Under the pieces are notes generated by a model. The model saw only the letters and a program-made list of their open reading frames with translations, searched no databases and was not told the DNA's origin. Made by a program: the position numbers and the translations under genes. 64,000 bases of DNA from CAZYSK01 sp964649415 (GTDB lineage Bacteria; Chloroflexota; Anaerolineae; B4-G1): NCBI GenBank assembly GCA_964649415.1, contig CAZYSK010000014.1, forward strand, positions 1 to 64,000, given 5' to 3'. Shown in pieces: positions 34,782-44,646 of the stretch; position 1 is the stretch's first letter; each line of letters starts with the position of its first letter.

Positions 34782-36389
34782 ATGAAGCAGGAAGTCTCAT
34801 CTCCTCCCCTATGTTTGCTACTGGTGGTATGGGCCGGCCAGCTTCTGGCCTGCGGCACCGATTCCTTCCTTGCCGGCAGGGACATCTCGGCGTCCCCACC
34901 GGCTTCAACCGCTGAGCGGACAGAATGGCCAACCGAGGCCATCCAGTCCCCACCATTCACCGCGCAGGCGGTCACTGCGGACGCTGCCTGCACCTACTAC
35001 GTGGCCCCTGATGGCAACGACGACCACCCTGGCACCCAGCCTCAGCCCTGGGCCACCTTCCAGCACGCCGCCGACACCGCCGGGCCTGGCAACACCGTCT
35101 GCTTCCGGGGCGGCACGTACGCCCTGGACGAGGACACCCACCTGACTCATTCCGGTGCGAGTGGCTCCGCCATCACTTTCATCGCCTGTCCGGGCGAGAC
35201 TCCCATCCTGGATCGGGGGAACAGCGCGGGCAGTGGGCTGTTGATCCTGGATCAGTACGTCTCCTACGTGCGCGTCAGCGGCTTCACGCTGCGCAACTTC
35301 GAGATCTGGGGGATAGAACTGACCGGGGAAAACCGCCACGTGAACCTGGATCACCTGGAGATCGTGGGCGGCGAGACCAGCATCAACTTCACCGTCGGCG
35401 AGACCGAGTCGCCGCCGCAATACGGGCCGGTAGAACACATCACGCTGGAGGATAGCGTCATCCACGGCAGCCAATACTCGGCGGTGAGCTGTAGCCCGGG
35501 GCCGTGCAACCACATGGCCCTGCGCCGGTTGGAGGTGTACGACACGGGAATAGCAGGCGAATCCTTCTTCGGCTCGGACGGCATCGAGTTCGCGCACGGC
35601 TACCCCGTCCTGGTGGAGGATTGCTACGTGCACGACAACGGCGGCGACGGAATTGACCTCAACTCCCGCGACCGGCAGGGCAACGCCAGCGACGTGATTG
35701 TGCAGCGCAATCGGGTCGTGCGCAACCACCTCAACGGCATCAAGCTGTGGGCCGGGGGACGGATGGAGAACAACGTCGTCTGGGGCCAGGGAAACAGCGC
35801 GGTGTGGGTAGGCACGTTCACCAGCACGCTAGAGGTGTTCAACAACACCGTCGCCTACAACATGTGGGACGACACGTACAGCGAGCGCAACTGGGCCTTC
35901 GTCGCCGGCTATCCGGAGGAGATTCAGCCCTATCCACCGGTGACGCTGACACTGGTCAACAACGTCTTTGCCTTCAACGCCGGCCCGCGCGAGGGTGGCT
36001 CCACGGGCATCTACCTGGGCGGGGGCGTGCAGTTGACCGAGCACCATAACCTCTACTACAGCCGGACGGACGGGGAGATCACGGCCGAGTTTGTGACCGG
36101 GCGCGACTCCGACTTCACCCGCGCCGAGATCGCCGACGGCACCTGGACCACGTTCAGCGGACAGGGCCAGGACGACGTGACAAGCGACCCGCTGCTGGTG
36201 TCTGGCTGGCCAAGTGTAGATCTGCACTTGCAGGAAAGCAGCCCGGCCGTGAATAGCGGGACGACCGCCGGCGCGCCGCTGGACGACGCCGAGGGCCGTC
36301 CCCGCGACGCCCAGCCGGATATGGGAGCTTATGAACGATGGGTGCCATCGTCGTGGCTCTACGTGCCTGTCGCCATCAGAGGGAGTTGA
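34782..36389 (+). CDS. Right-handed beta-helix lipoprotein
   Basis: A 535-residue secreted protein. The signal peptide ends at the lipobox LLAC. A DUF1565-type start follows (CTYYVAPDGNDDHPGTQPQPWATFQHA), then parallel beta-helix repeats with Asn ladders (VSGFTLRNF, VQRNRVVRNHLNGIKLWAGGRMENNVVWGQGNSAVWVG, LTLVNNVFAFNAG). The fold is found in pectate lyases and other polysaccharide-active proteins. The C-terminus LYVPVAIRGS resembles the tail of the second beta-helix protein at 45008. CAGGAGG precedes the ATG at 34782; a much longer open frame upstream is not coding. Confidence 0.85.
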   Translation: MKQEVSSPPLCLLLVVWAGQLLACGTDSFLAGRDISASPPASTAERTEWPTEAIQSPPFTAQAVTADAACTYYVAPDGNDDHPGTQPQPWATFQHAADTAGPGNTVCFRGGTYALDEDTHLTHSGASGSAITFIACPGETPILDRGNSAGSGLLILDQYVSYVRVSGFTLRNFEIWGIELTGENRHVNLDHLEIVGGETSINFTVGETESPPQYGPVEHITLEDSVIHGSQYSAVSCSPGPCNHMALRRLEVYDTGIAGESFFGSDGIEFAHGYPVLVEDCYVHDNGGDGIDLNSRDRQGNASDVIVQRNRVVRNHLNGIKLWAGGRMENNVVWGQGNSAVWVGTFTSTLEVFNNTVAYNMWDDTYSERNWAFVAGYPEEIQPYPPVTLTLVNNVFAFNAGPREGGSTGIYLGGGVQLTEHHNLYYSRTDGEITAEFVTGRDSDFTRAEIADGTWTTFSGQGQDDVTSDPLLVSGWPSVDLHLQESSPAVNSGTTAGAPLDDAEGRPRDAQPDMGAYERWVPSSWLYVPVAIRGS

Positions 36390-36415
36390 TGGAGAGGGAG
36401 GGAGAAGAGGACTGT

Positions 36416-37222
36416 ATGAGCATCCAAGACGAAATCGGAGCCGTCAACAGGCAGCATTGGGAGCGGATGGTCGCGGAGGGATGCGGGTTCACGCGCCCGT
36501 GGTTGGACCTGGATCGCACGCTGGTGTGCCAATATGCGCACGGCCAACTGGATCCCGTGCCCGCGCCGCTGCTCGAAGTCTATCCTGCCAGCGTGTTGGC
36601 CGACGTCGAAGATAGGGACGTCCTGTGCCTGGCATCGGGTGGTGGGCAACAGTCGGCCGTGTTCGGGCTGCTTGGGGCACGCGTGACAGTCGTGGACCTG
36701 GCCGAGGGACAGTTGGAAGCAGACAAGCGCGCGGCAGCGCATCACGGATACGAGGTGACCACCATTCACGCGGACATGCGGGACCTCTCGTGCCTGGACG
36801 ATGCGTCCTTTGACCTGGTGTATCAAGCGCCCTCCACGGCATACGTCCCGGACGTCGGGCAGGTCTATGCGGGGGTAGCACGGATACTGAAAGGCGGCGG
36901 CGTGTACCGCGTGTGCTTCAGCAATCCGGCCACGGAGTTCGTGGACTGGAACTCCTGGGATGGCGAGGGCTACCGAATCTGCATGCCGTACGCTGAGAAA
37001 GTCGAGCGTCCACCAGCGGGCGCGGAGGGCTCGATTCAGTTTCGGCACTACATGGCCGACATCTTCAACGGGCTCGTCGCCGTGGGGTTGTCCATTCAGC
37101 ACGTCCAGGATGATCCTCAGTACTTCGTGCGGCAGAACGCCCAGGCTGAACCGGGGACCTGGGCGCACTGGCAGACGTACGTGGGTGAATTCGCCATTGT
37201 GGCCAGGAAGGAATCGGGTTAG
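36416..37222 (+). CDS. SAM-dependent methyltransferase
   Basis: A 268-residue class I methyltransferase. Start 36416 (MSIQDEIGAVNRQHWERMV) follows a GGAGAAGAGG stretch. The SAM site is VLCLASGGGQQSAVFGLLGARVTVVDLAEGQLEAD (about 66-100). The motif IV region is FDLVYQAPSTAYVPDVGQVYAGVARILKGGGVYRV. ASGGGQQ is a slight variant of the usual glycine-rich loop. The substrate is unknown. Confidence 0.85.
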   Translation: MSIQDEIGAVNRQHWERMVAEGCGFTRPWLDLDRTLVCQYAHGQLDPVPAPLLEVYPASVLADVEDRDVLCLASGGGQQSAVFGLLGARVTVVDLAEGQLEADKRAAAHHGYEVTTIHADMRDLSCLDDASFDLVYQAPSTAYVPDVGQVYAGVARILKGGGVYRVCFSNPATEFVDWNSWDGEGYRICMPYAEKVERPPAGAEGSIQFRHYMADIFNGLVAVGLSIQHVQDDPQYFVRQNAQAEPGTWAHWQTYVGEFAIVARKESG

Positions 37223-37269
37223 AATAAGCCGTGCATCCGGGGATGCTCACGGTCCAAGGAGGAGTTGAG

Positions 37270-37647
37270 ATGTACACTACCCAATTGATCGTCGCAGGCG
37301 CAGGGCTGTTTTTCCTCTTCATCTTTCTCTCTGGCATCTGGCTGAGCCGTTCTGGAAAGCCGTACAGTGGGATCGTGCTGACGATCCACAAACTCATCTC
37401 GCTGGCGGCGCTCGTGTTCCTCGGCATAAGCATGTACCAGATGAACCAGGCGGCTGGGCTAAGCACGCCTGAATTGGCTGCGGGCGTGGTCAGCGGATTG
37501 TTCTTTGTCGACGCCATCGTGAGCGGCGGTCTGTTGAGCATGGATAAGCCGATGCCGGCGGCCATCTCGGTGATGCATCGCATCGCGCCGGTTCTGAGCG
37601 TGCTCTCCACCGCCGCAACCCTATACCTTGTGCTGAGCCGCAGGTAG
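37270..37647 (+). CDS. Hypothetical four-TM membrane protein
   Basis: A 125-residue protein with four predicted TM helices and short loops. ATG 37270 has AAGGAGGAG upstream. A His in the second helix (TIHKLISL) and one in the fourth (VMHRIAP) are suggestive of a heme or quinone site, but no family is recognised. Confidence 0.65.
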   Translation: MYTTQLIVAGAGLFFLFIFLSGIWLSRSGKPYSGIVLTIHKLISLAALVFLGISMYQMNQAAGLSTPELAAGVVSGLFFVDAIVSGGLLSMDKPMPAAISVMHRIAPVLSVLSTAATLYLVLSRR

Positions 37648-37799
37648 CCAGATGTCGCACGCGTGGGAGGCCTCACAACCATGCACAATCCCACGAGGCG
37701 GTCTGTATGTCTATAGTCCAAGCCCATGACCAGCCAGCCTTGAGCCGGGAGCAGAGCGCTTTCTTGCAGGCTGATGGAACGACAAAGGAAGAATAGCCT

Positions 37800-38651
37800 G
37801 TGGACCAGGTAAAGAGACTGACCTCACCAGCGCACAGGGAACCTGGTAGCAAGGTGGTGTGGGCTCTCGTGGCAGGGCTTTTCCTCCTGCGAGTGCCCTT
37901 TCTAGGCGGAATGCGATACTTCACCTGGACGCGTACATCCGCCTGGGTGATGCCTATCTTCGAGGTTGGCACGTACCTCTTGACGGCCATCCTGATCTGG
38001 TTCGAGAGGGATCGCCTGTCAGATAGCCACGTTGACAGGTTAGCCTTGATCATTCTCGTGATAGGCAAGCCCATCGAGCTGTTGTTATCCAGGTTGCGGA
38101 GCCCATTGTGGCGCCCCTTGGGAAGCAGTGCCTACCTATTGTATCTGCCGGTGGCAATTGGCCTCCTGGTGGGTTTGAGGCGTTCTCATCCGAGACTGGG
38201 CAAAGCAGGAGCAAAGAAGTGGCTGTGGGTGGCGGTAGGTGTGGCGACAGGGGTTACCGTCGGAGCTATGTCAGGCTGGTTGGCGAAGATGGAAGTGGGG
38301 TTACCTTCAAGAGAAAGCTTGACGTGGCGCGTGCTGGCGTTTCTGCCAGTCCAGCAAATGCTGTACGCGGGGATCGCCGAGGAGCCGTTCTTCAGAGGGT
38401 TCCTGTGGGGAGCACTGCGGAGAGCGGGTTGGAAGGATGTGTGGGTGTGGGCGACGCAAGCGGGGTTATTCTGGCTGGCACATATCTACTGGTTGGGACA
38501 TTCGCCGATGTCATTCTGGGTGATCGTGCCGGTAGGAGGGCTGGTTTTCGGGTTGCTGGCGTGGGGTTCGCGTTCCATCGGTGTGAGCATGGTGGCCCAC
38601 GGGCTGGCGAATGGGATACTGAACGTGATGATTTCTTATCGGATATCGTAG
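37800..38651 (+). CDS. CPBP-family intramembrane metalloprotease
   Basis: A 283-residue polytopic membrane protein with the CAAX/Abi motifs: EEPFFRGFLWGALRR (motif 1, the paired Glu), FWLAHIYWLGH (motif 2) and HGLANGI (motif 3, HxxxN). Glu-Glu, Arg and His residues would coordinate the catalytic water. Family members cleave prenylated proteins, process bacteriocin-immunity targets or act as transporters. GTG 37800 is the start; AAAGGAAG lies about 7 nt upstream. Confidence 0.85.
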   Translation: MDQVKRLTSPAHREPGSKVVWALVAGLFLLRVPFLGGMRYFTWTRTSAWVMPIFEVGTYLLTAILIWFERDRLSDSHVDRLALIILVIGKPIELLLSRLRSPLWRPLGSSAYLLYLPVAIGLLVGLRRSHPRLGKAGAKKWLWVAVGVATGVTVGAMSGWLAKMEVGLPSRESLTWRVLAFLPVQQMLYAGIAEEPFFRGFLWGALRRAGWKDVWVWATQAGLFWLAHIYWLGHSPMSFWVIVPVGGLVFGLLAWGSRSIGVSMVAHGLANGILNVMISYRIS

Positions 38652-38714
38652 TTGGGTCACCCGCCAATCCGGCGGGGCCAGGTTGGCCCTCGGTTGCCAG
38701 GGAAGGAGAGAGAA

Positions 38715-39584
38715 ATGCACATTGTCACAGATAGCGGAACGGATCTGCTGCTTCCTCCGGAGCAGATGGCTGAATTGAATATACACGTCGTGCCGCTCGC
38801 GGTCACGCTCGAAGGCAAATCATATCGAGAAGGTGTGGACATCCAGCCGGATGAATTCTATGGCTTGCTGGCAGAGACACACAGTCTGCCCGCAACGTCG
38901 CAGCCTTCTGCCGGGGAATTCGCCGAGGTCTACCGGGAGCTGGGGGCCACAGATCGCGACATCCTGTCAATTCACATGTCGTCCGGTTTGAGCGGCACGG
39001 TCAATGCCGCCCAGGCGGGAGCGGCTCTGGTGCCGGAGGTGAACGTCGACGTCATCGACACGAAGACACTGTCGGCGGCGTCGGGATGGCAGGTGGAGGC
39101 AGCAGCTCGAGGGGTCAGGGCAGGATGGGCAAAGGAGAGGATCCTGGCGCTGATGGACAGGATAGGCAGAGCCAGTGATAGCCTATACACGTTGAAGGAG
39201 CTGAGATACCTGATTCACGGCGGCCGGATCAGCCACATGAAGGGTCTCATCGCGTCGGTGCTCAACATCAAGCCACTGATCGGGGTGGAAAAGGAACGAG
39301 GCACCTACGTGCAGATGGGCCATGCCCGTTCATTCAGGCGGGCGGTGAGAGAGCTGGTTCATCTGATGGCGCGACGGCACGAGCCGGAGAGTGCATTGAG
39401 GGTCCAGGTGCTTCACTCGTATAATCCGGAAGGGGCAGCGCTGTTGCGTGAAGCAGTGGACCAACGCTTCGACTGTACGTGGCTACCCATGGGGTGCATA
39501 TCGCTGGTGCTGGGTGCACACACAGGCCCCAGCATGGTAGGAGTAGCCTATGCGCCGCTTGCGACCTTCGCCGATATGCCCTAA
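38715..39584 (+). CDS. DegV-family fatty-acid-binding protein
   Basis: A 289-residue protein. ATG 38715 has GGGAAGGAG upstream. The DegV fold is shown by IVTDSGTDLLLP at the start, TSQPSAGEFAEVYREL, SIHMSSGLSGTVNAAQAGA and KELRYLIHGGRISHMKGLIASVLNIKPLIGV. Members bind a fatty acid, and some (FakB) deliver it to a kinase. No FakA kinase lies in the window. Confidence 0.9.
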   Translation: MHIVTDSGTDLLLPPEQMAELNIHVVPLAVTLEGKSYREGVDIQPDEFYGLLAETHSLPATSQPSAGEFAEVYRELGATDRDILSIHMSSGLSGTVNAAQAGAALVPEVNVDVIDTKTLSAASGWQVEAAARGVRAGWAKERILALMDRIGRASDSLYTLKELRYLIHGGRISHMKGLIASVLNIKPLIGVEKERGTYVQMGHARSFRRAVRELVHLMARRHEPESALRVQVLHSYNPEGAALLREAVDQRFDCTWLPMGCISLVLGAHTGPSMVGVAYAPLATFADMP

Positions 39585-39791
39585 GATCGCATAATCGCTA
39601 AGCAGCCCGCCCAGGCGCACACCAGCCAGACTTGCGCCCCGGGGGCGCTGGAGATGACAACGATAGGTCACCCGCAGTTCCGGCGCGGCCCGGTGAGCCA
39701 CCTCGTCAGGGTGGCCTCTGTGCAGCACCATGGGCTCGCCTGTAGACGTCGCGGATCCAAGCACCTGACAGAATCCGGAGGGAAGTGAAAC

Positions 39792-40664
39792 ATGGAAGAG
39801 CCTGTGACGTTTGAGGCTCATTCGAGCTACGTGCTGGGGCTGCAATTCACGCACGATAGCCAGGGGCTGATCTCCGCGGGGATGGACAACCTGGTCAAGC
39901 TGTGGTCGGTCCCGGCATGGGAGTGGGTGAGGACGTTCGAGGGACACGCCAACAGCGTGAACAGCATCGCGCTTTCGCCGGACGGGCAAACGCTGGCGAC
40001 GGGTTCGACGGACAAGACGGTGAAACTGTGGGCGTTTCCGGCCGGCCAGGAACTCCACACAATGCAGGACCGGAAGAAGGTCGTGGCAGCGGTGGCCATA
40101 TCGCCAGATGGGGCGTGGGTTGCGGCGGGGTCGTATGGGGGACGGGTGCAGGTATGGACGCTATCAGGACAGGAAGTGGTCGGCTTCGGGGCCGGCAAGA
40201 AGAACCTGGCGTCTATCGCCTTCTCGCCAGAGGGAAGGGCTCTGGCGACGTGCGGATTGGGAGATGTAATCAGGGTATGGGCGCTTCCGTCCGGGGAGCA
40301 AATCGCCACACTGACGGGACACACGGTGGCGGTGATTGCACTGCGGTTCATACAAGGGAGCAGGCAAGCGGTCTCCCTGGGGTACGATCACACGCTCAGG
40401 TTCTGGGATACGTCAACGTGGCGCGAGAAGCGGGTGATCAAGCTGGCAGGGGCCGGTGCGCGCGGGATGGCGTTCTCGCCGGACGAGCAGAGGGTCGCCC
40501 TGGGCGTGGAGGGCGGGGTGCAGGTGTGGTCGGTGGCAGATTGGCAACTGCTGGAAGAACTGCCGGTCGGCACCAAGGTGGTGAGCAGCCTGGCGTTCTC
40601 GCCTGATGGTCGGTGGCTGGCTGCCGGGGCAGCCGATAGGAAGATCCGGGTATGGCGAGCCTAG
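39792..40664 (+). CDS. WD40-repeat protein (seven-bladed propeller)
   Basis: A 290-residue protein made almost entirely of WD40 repeats, seven in all, each with the pattern SPDG...LATGS.DKTVKLW (for example LSPDGQTLATGSTDKTVKLWAFPAG). It is a free-standing scaffold without signal peptide. GGAAGTGAAAC lies before the ATG. A degraded paralogue lies on the minus strand at 15040-15600. It ends just before a short DUF6958-like gene. Confidence 0.87.
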   Translation: MEEPVTFEAHSSYVLGLQFTHDSQGLISAGMDNLVKLWSVPAWEWVRTFEGHANSVNSIALSPDGQTLATGSTDKTVKLWAFPAGQELHTMQDRKKVVAAVAISPDGAWVAAGSYGGRVQVWTLSGQEVVGFGAGKKNLASIAFSPEGRALATCGLGDVIRVWALPSGEQIATLTGHTVAVIALRFIQGSRQAVSLGYDHTLRFWDTSTWREKRVIKLAGAGARGMAFSPDEQRVALGVEGGVQVWSVADWQLLEELPVGTKVVSSLAFSPDGRWLAAGAADRKIRVWRA

Positions 40665-40713
40665 GCCCCGCGGGGAGCAGACCGCCCAGGCTGCGGCCGA
40701 TGTGGATGCGGAA

Positions 40714-40749
40714 GCGTATCGTTCCGATCCGGCGTATCGTTCCGATCCG
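40714..40749. repeat. Perfect 18-bp direct repeat
   Basis: GCGTATCGTTCCGATCCG occurs twice in tandem (40714-40731 and 40732-40749), directly before the ribosome binding site of the next gene. Confidence 0.7.
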
Positions 40750-40761
40750 TGGGAGGGGCAG

Positions 40762-41076
40762 ATGCATACGGATGAGCGCAAGGTGCTGTGCGAGACCCTA
40801 ACGCCCGGCAAGCAGCCAACGCGGATACCCAGGTGGAAGTACGACCTGGTACGGACGGCGATCCTGTCCGTAGTGCCGGCAGACGAACAAGGCATCGAGT
40901 TCAGGCAACTCCCGGAACTGGTGGAGCAGCGGATTTCTGGGCAAGACAGGGAGCGGCTGGGATCGGTATCGTGGTACACGACGACAGTCAAGCTAGACCT
41001 GGAAGTCAAGGGAGAGATTGAGAGGATCCCAGGCTCCAAGCCGCAGCGTCTTCGCAGACGCATTGAGGCGAAATGA
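40762..41076 (+). CDS. DUF6958-like small protein
   Basis: A 104-residue protein starting MHTDERKVLCETLTPGKQPTRIPRWKYDLVRTAIL, with a helical winged-helix-like layout and a C-terminal segment SWYTTTVKLDLEVKGEIERIPGSKPQRLRR. GGGAGGGGCA is directly before the ATG. The pattern fits a family of small proteins of unknown function. Its stop overlaps the start of the next gene (ATGA), so the two are coupled. Confidence 0.7.
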   Translation: MHTDERKVLCETLTPGKQPTRIPRWKYDLVRTAILSVVPADEQGIEFRQLPELVEQRISGQDRERLGSVSWYTTTVKLDLEVKGEIERIPGSKPQRLRRRIEAK

Positions 41077-41633
41077 GCGTCTGGGCTACAGGAATGAGCA
41101 ACCAACTGACCACATCCAAGGGCACGATCACGATCCGCGTGGCCGCCGCAGATGACGCCGCCCAATTGCGTGGACTTCGCCTCGAAGCGCTTGCCAGCCA
41201 TCCGCAAGCCTTTGCAGCCGATCACGCGTCCACGGCGGCAGAATCCGTTGAAGTATGGGCGGAGCACATAGCCAGGGAGGCATCGGAAAGCAAGGGGGTC
41301 ATCCTCGTCGCCTCAGCAGAAGGCCAGTTGATCGGGATGACCGGTCTCGCCCGCGGGCATTGGCCCAAGACCCAACGCGGCGGCACGATATGGGGCGTGT
41401 ACGTCAAAGCGGATTGGCGGGGATTGCGCGTGGCTGAAGCGCTGTTGGAGGCGTGCATCGCCTGGGCACAGACACACGGGCTGGTGGTCGTGAAACTGGG
41501 CGTGGTAACGAGCAATACGTCGGCGATTCGCTGCTATGCCCGCTGTGGCTTCGCAGTCTATGGGATTGATCCGCAGGCCATCTATTACGACGAGGTCTTC
41601 TACGACGAGTTGCTTATGGCGCGGGCGGTGTGA
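41073..41633 (+). CDS. GNAT-family N-acetyltransferase
   Basis: A 186-residue acetyltransferase. The acetyl-CoA motif region is VYVKADWRGLRVAEALLEACIAWAQ, with KLGVVTSNTSAIRCYARCGFAVYG as the C-terminal signature. It overlaps the previous stop by 4 nt. A second ATG eight codons in (MSNQL) is an alternative start. The substrate is unknown. Confidence 0.87.
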   Translation: MSVWATGMSNQLTTSKGTITIRVAAADDAAQLRGLRLEALASHPQAFAADHASTAAESVEVWAEHIAREASESKGVILVASAEGQLIGMTGLARGHWPKTQRGGTIWGVYVKADWRGLRVAEALLEACIAWAQTHGLVVVKLGVVTSNTSAIRCYARCGFAVYGIDPQAIYYDEVFYDELLMARAV

Positions 41634-41730
41634 TGGGCAAATCAGCAAGACAATTACCTCGGATGGGAGAAATACACGATAAGGCGCCGCCAGTAGGCAC
41701 GCTCTGCGGGGTATCGGAAAGGGGGCAGAT

Positions 41731-42603
41731 ATGCAGGCTATAGCGACGTTCTCGATTGTCGCGTATGATGCTGGCCGCCAGGAGTGGGGCGTAGCGGTGC
41801 AGTCCAAGTTCCTGGCAGCGGCGGCACTCGTTTCGTGGGCGCAAGCGGCGGCGGGCGCGGTTGCCACGCAGGCGCACGCCAATCTGACGTACGGCCCCAA
41901 GGCGCTGGAGATGATGACACAGGGGGTGCCAGCGCAGGAGGCCGTGGAAGCGCTCGTCCGGGAAGACGAGGGGCGGGCAAAACGCCAGGTGGGCGTGGTG
42001 GATCGAGCGGGGCAGGCATTTGCCTTCACCGGGGACGAATGCATGGAGTGGGCCGGGCACGTCACGGGTGAGGGATACGCCTGCCAGGGCAACATCCTGG
42101 TTCCGGGAACCGTCGAGGCCATAGCGGAGCGATTCGAGGCGGTGCGCGGCGGGGAAGGCGAGCTGGCAGACTGGCTGGTGGAGGCACTGCGGGCCGGGCA
42201 GGCGGCCGGGGGCGACAGGCGGGGCAGGCAGTCGGCCGGTGTTCTGGTGGTGCGAGAGAATGGGGGCTACGGCGGCGACAATGATCGCTACCTGGACCTG
42301 CGCGTGGATGATGACCCGGAGCCCATCCGCAAGCTGCACGCGCTGGTGGACATGCACCACCTGTACTTCGGGGAAGTGGACCCCGATGATCTCGTCCCTG
42401 TGGCAGACATCGCGGGCCGTATGCAGCATCTGCTGCGAAAGACCGGCTATTACGACGGTCCGATCACGGGCGTCTTCGACGAGCGTACCCGCCAGGCATT
42501 GCAGGCGTTGGTCAGCGTGGAGAACCTCGAGGAACGGTGGAGTGGCGAGGGCGACCAGATAGATCGCTGTGTGGTCGAGTATCTGCAGGAAAAGTTTGCC
42601 TGA
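41731..42603 (+). CDS. DUF1028 protein with putative peptidoglycan-binding domain
   Basis: A 290-residue protein. Residues 1-205 are DUF1028 (TFSIVAYDAGRQEWGVAVQSKFLAAAALVSWAQAAAGAVATQAHAN), a family related to Ntn-hydrolase folds. The C-terminal part (about 220-290) holds MQHLLRKTGYYDGPITGVFDERTRQALQAL, a PG_binding-type motif seen fused to DUF1028 in other bacteria. There is no signal peptide. Its activity is unknown. Confidence 0.88.
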   Translation: MQAIATFSIVAYDAGRQEWGVAVQSKFLAAAALVSWAQAAAGAVATQAHANLTYGPKALEMMTQGVPAQEAVEALVREDEGRAKRQVGVVDRAGQAFAFTGDECMEWAGHVTGEGYACQGNILVPGTVEAIAERFEAVRGGEGELADWLVEALRAGQAAGGDRRGRQSAGVLVVRENGGYGGDNDRYLDLRVDDDPEPIRKLHALVDMHHLYFGEVDPDDLVPVADIAGRMQHLLRKTGYYDGPITGVFDERTRQALQALVSVENLEERWSGEGDQIDRCVVEYLQEKFA

Positions 42604-42635
42604 TCCGAGCGGGGCCTGATTGAAGGAGGCAAGTT

Positions 42636-43613
42636 ATGAGCGTGAGAACGGCTCGCAGGGCTTATGATCCAGACACGGATTATCTGAGAATCCGCGACTT
42701 CCTGGTTGATACCTTTGCGCTGTACCAGAGGCCGTTCAACTGGCTGATCGATCGCTGGAACTTCTGCCGGTACTGCGTCATCCCGATCCACTCATACTAC
42801 AACGTGCGCTATTTCGGCGTGCCCACACGGCCGCACCATCAGTGGCGGGACGAGCTGCCCTTGTGGGAAAAGAGCATCGGCGTCTGGGAGAACGACGACG
42901 GCGACATCGTGGGCGTGGTGCACTCCGAGAACGAGGAAGCCGGGGAAGCATGGCTCCAGATTCACCCGGACTACACCTTCCTCTACGCGGAAATGGTGAG
43001 CTACGCGGAGGCGCATCTGGCGGACCGCGTGGACGGGCTGGGATACGTGAAGCTCTACGTGAACGATGGCAGCGAGTTGGAGTCGATCGCCCGCGCCCGG
43101 GGGTACAACCAGCTCAAGTATCGTACGCCCTTCCTGGAGTACACGTTCGACGAACTGCCGGAGCCGCAACTCCCCGACGGCTTCGTGATCAAGAGCGTGA
43201 TGGAGGAAGATGACGTGGACAAGCGGCGCATGGCCAAAGCCATCGCCTTCGGCGGCGGCTACGCGCCGTCGGACTGGGCGCCCGCGACTGCGTACTGGGA
43301 AATCCAGCAAGCGCCCGATTACCGCAAGGGTCTGGATCTGTTCATCGTCGCGCCGAACGGCGAGTACGTCTCGTTCGCCACGGTCTGGATGGATGCGAAG
43401 AACAAGTACGGCAAGTTCGAGCCCGTGGGGACGCACGCGGAATACCAGGGTCAGGGATTAGGGCGGGCGCTGCTGATGGAAGGGTTCCGGCGGATGGCGC
43501 GCCACGGTGCCACCCGTTCCTTCATGGACTCCACGAACGAATTCTATCGCAAGGTCGGCTTCAAAGAGACACCCTATTCCTATACCCCGTGGATCCGGTA
43601 CTTCCCGGTTTGA
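42636..43613 (+). CDS. GNAT-family protein with two acetyltransferase-like halves
   Basis: A 325-residue protein. The N-terminal half (about 10-150) reads as a divergent GNAT-like fold with AEMVSYAEAHL. The C-terminal half has the acetyl-CoA loop EYQGQGLGRALLMEGFRRMA and TRSFMDSTNEFYRKVGFKETPYSY. Asn and Tyr at the second half are well placed for catalysis. GGAGGC lies 6 nt before the ATG. Confidence 0.83.
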   Translation: MSVRTARRAYDPDTDYLRIRDFLVDTFALYQRPFNWLIDRWNFCRYCVIPIHSYYNVRYFGVPTRPHHQWRDELPLWEKSIGVWENDDGDIVGVVHSENEEAGEAWLQIHPDYTFLYAEMVSYAEAHLADRVDGLGYVKLYVNDGSELESIARARGYNQLKYRTPFLEYTFDELPEPQLPDGFVIKSVMEEDDVDKRRMAKAIAFGGGYAPSDWAPATAYWEIQQAPDYRKGLDLFIVAPNGEYVSFATVWMDAKNKYGKFEPVGTHAEYQGQGLGRALLMEGFRRMARHGATRSFMDSTNEFYRKVGFKETPYSYTPWIRYFPV

Positions 43614-43821
43614 GCGACAAGCGTGGAACGCGAAGGCTTGCCATAGCCGGATACATGTGGGAGAATTGGGCACGCCCCGAGCGGGGCGGCTGGCATACAA
43701 GTTCATACGGCGGGCGCGGCGGTTGGCCAGTGAGCAAAGGAGGCGGTCGCCGCGCCGTTGGGTTCTTGAGCCACCGTATGCACGTATCTCAGTCAAAATC
43801 GATCTAGAAGGGGACAGCATC

Positions 43822-44646
43822 TTGAACAAAACTCGTATTGCCATCATTGGCGCAGGCAACATCGGCACCGCGATCGCCAACGGTCTGGTGGAATCCGGAC
43901 GGTTCCGGGCCGAGGATATCACGCTGACGAGAAGAAGAATCCACCTGCTGGATGAGATGAAGGCGCGGGGCTTCATCGTCGGGAGAGACAATGGCGAGGC
44001 CGTCAGGAAGTCCGAAGTAGTCATCGTCGCGGTCGAGCCACAGCAGATTGATCGGGCACTGGAAGAGATCACTCCCGGGTTGAAGCCCGGCCATCACATC
44101 GTGATCTCCGTTGTCACCGGTGTCAGCACGAAGCAGATCACCCGGCAGGTCGGCGAGGGCGTGGCTGTGGTCCGCGCTATGCCCAACACCGCGATCGCCG
44201 TGCGCGAGTCCATGACCTGCATCGCGTCAGACATGGTGGACGGCCCCGCCATCGAGGCAGCCAGGGCGATCTTCGACACCGTCGGCAAGACACTGGTGAT
44301 CGATGAGAATCGGATGATCGCTGCCACGGCGCTAGGAGCCTGCGGAATCGCTTTCTTCCTGCGCGCCATCAGGGCCGCTTCCCAGGGCGGGATAGAGATC
44401 GGGTTTCATTCCCGGGACGCGCTGGCCATCGCGTCCCAAACGGCGCGGGGAGCAGCGACGCTGCTGCTGGCCACGGACAACCACCCCGAACACGAGATCG
44501 ACCGGGTCACGACTCCCAGGGGCTGCACGATTGCAGGGCTGAACCAGATGGAGCACGAGGGGTTTAGCGCGGCCATGGTCACGGGGATCACGGTCTCTGC
44601 CGCCAAGGCGGCAAAGCTATATACGAGTGGCGAAGGCGACGAGTGA
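43822..44646 (+). CDS. proC: Pyrroline-5-carboxylate reductase
   Basis: A 274-residue ProC, catalysing NAD(P)H-dependent reduction of P5C to proline. It begins IAIIGAGNIGTAIANGLVESG (Rossmann GxGxxG). It also has VRAMPNTAIAVRESMTCIAS and the C-terminal dimer helix with VTTPRGCTIAGLNQMEHEGF, the proC signature. TTG 43822 is the start, with AAGGGG at 7 nt; the longer open frame upstream is not family-like. Length and motifs are normal. Confidence 0.92.
   Translation: MNKTRIAIIGAGNIGTAIANGLVESGRFRAEDITLTRRRIHLLDEMKARGFIVGRDNGEAVRKSEVVIVAVEPQQIDRALEEITPGLKPGHHIVISVVTGVSTKQITRQVGEGVAVVRAMPNTAIAVRESMTCIASDMVDGPAIEAARAIFDTVGKTLVIDENRMIAATALGACGIAFFLRAIRAASQGGIEIGFHSRDALAIASQTARGAATLLLATDNHPEHEIDRVTTPRGCTIAGLNQMEHEGFSAAMVTGITVSAAKAAKLYTSGEGDE

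Noticed and set aside
43507..43821. Upstream extension of proC
   Set aside because: The extra 105 residues overlap the GNAT gene and have no ProC similarity; TTG 43822 has a good ribosome binding site.
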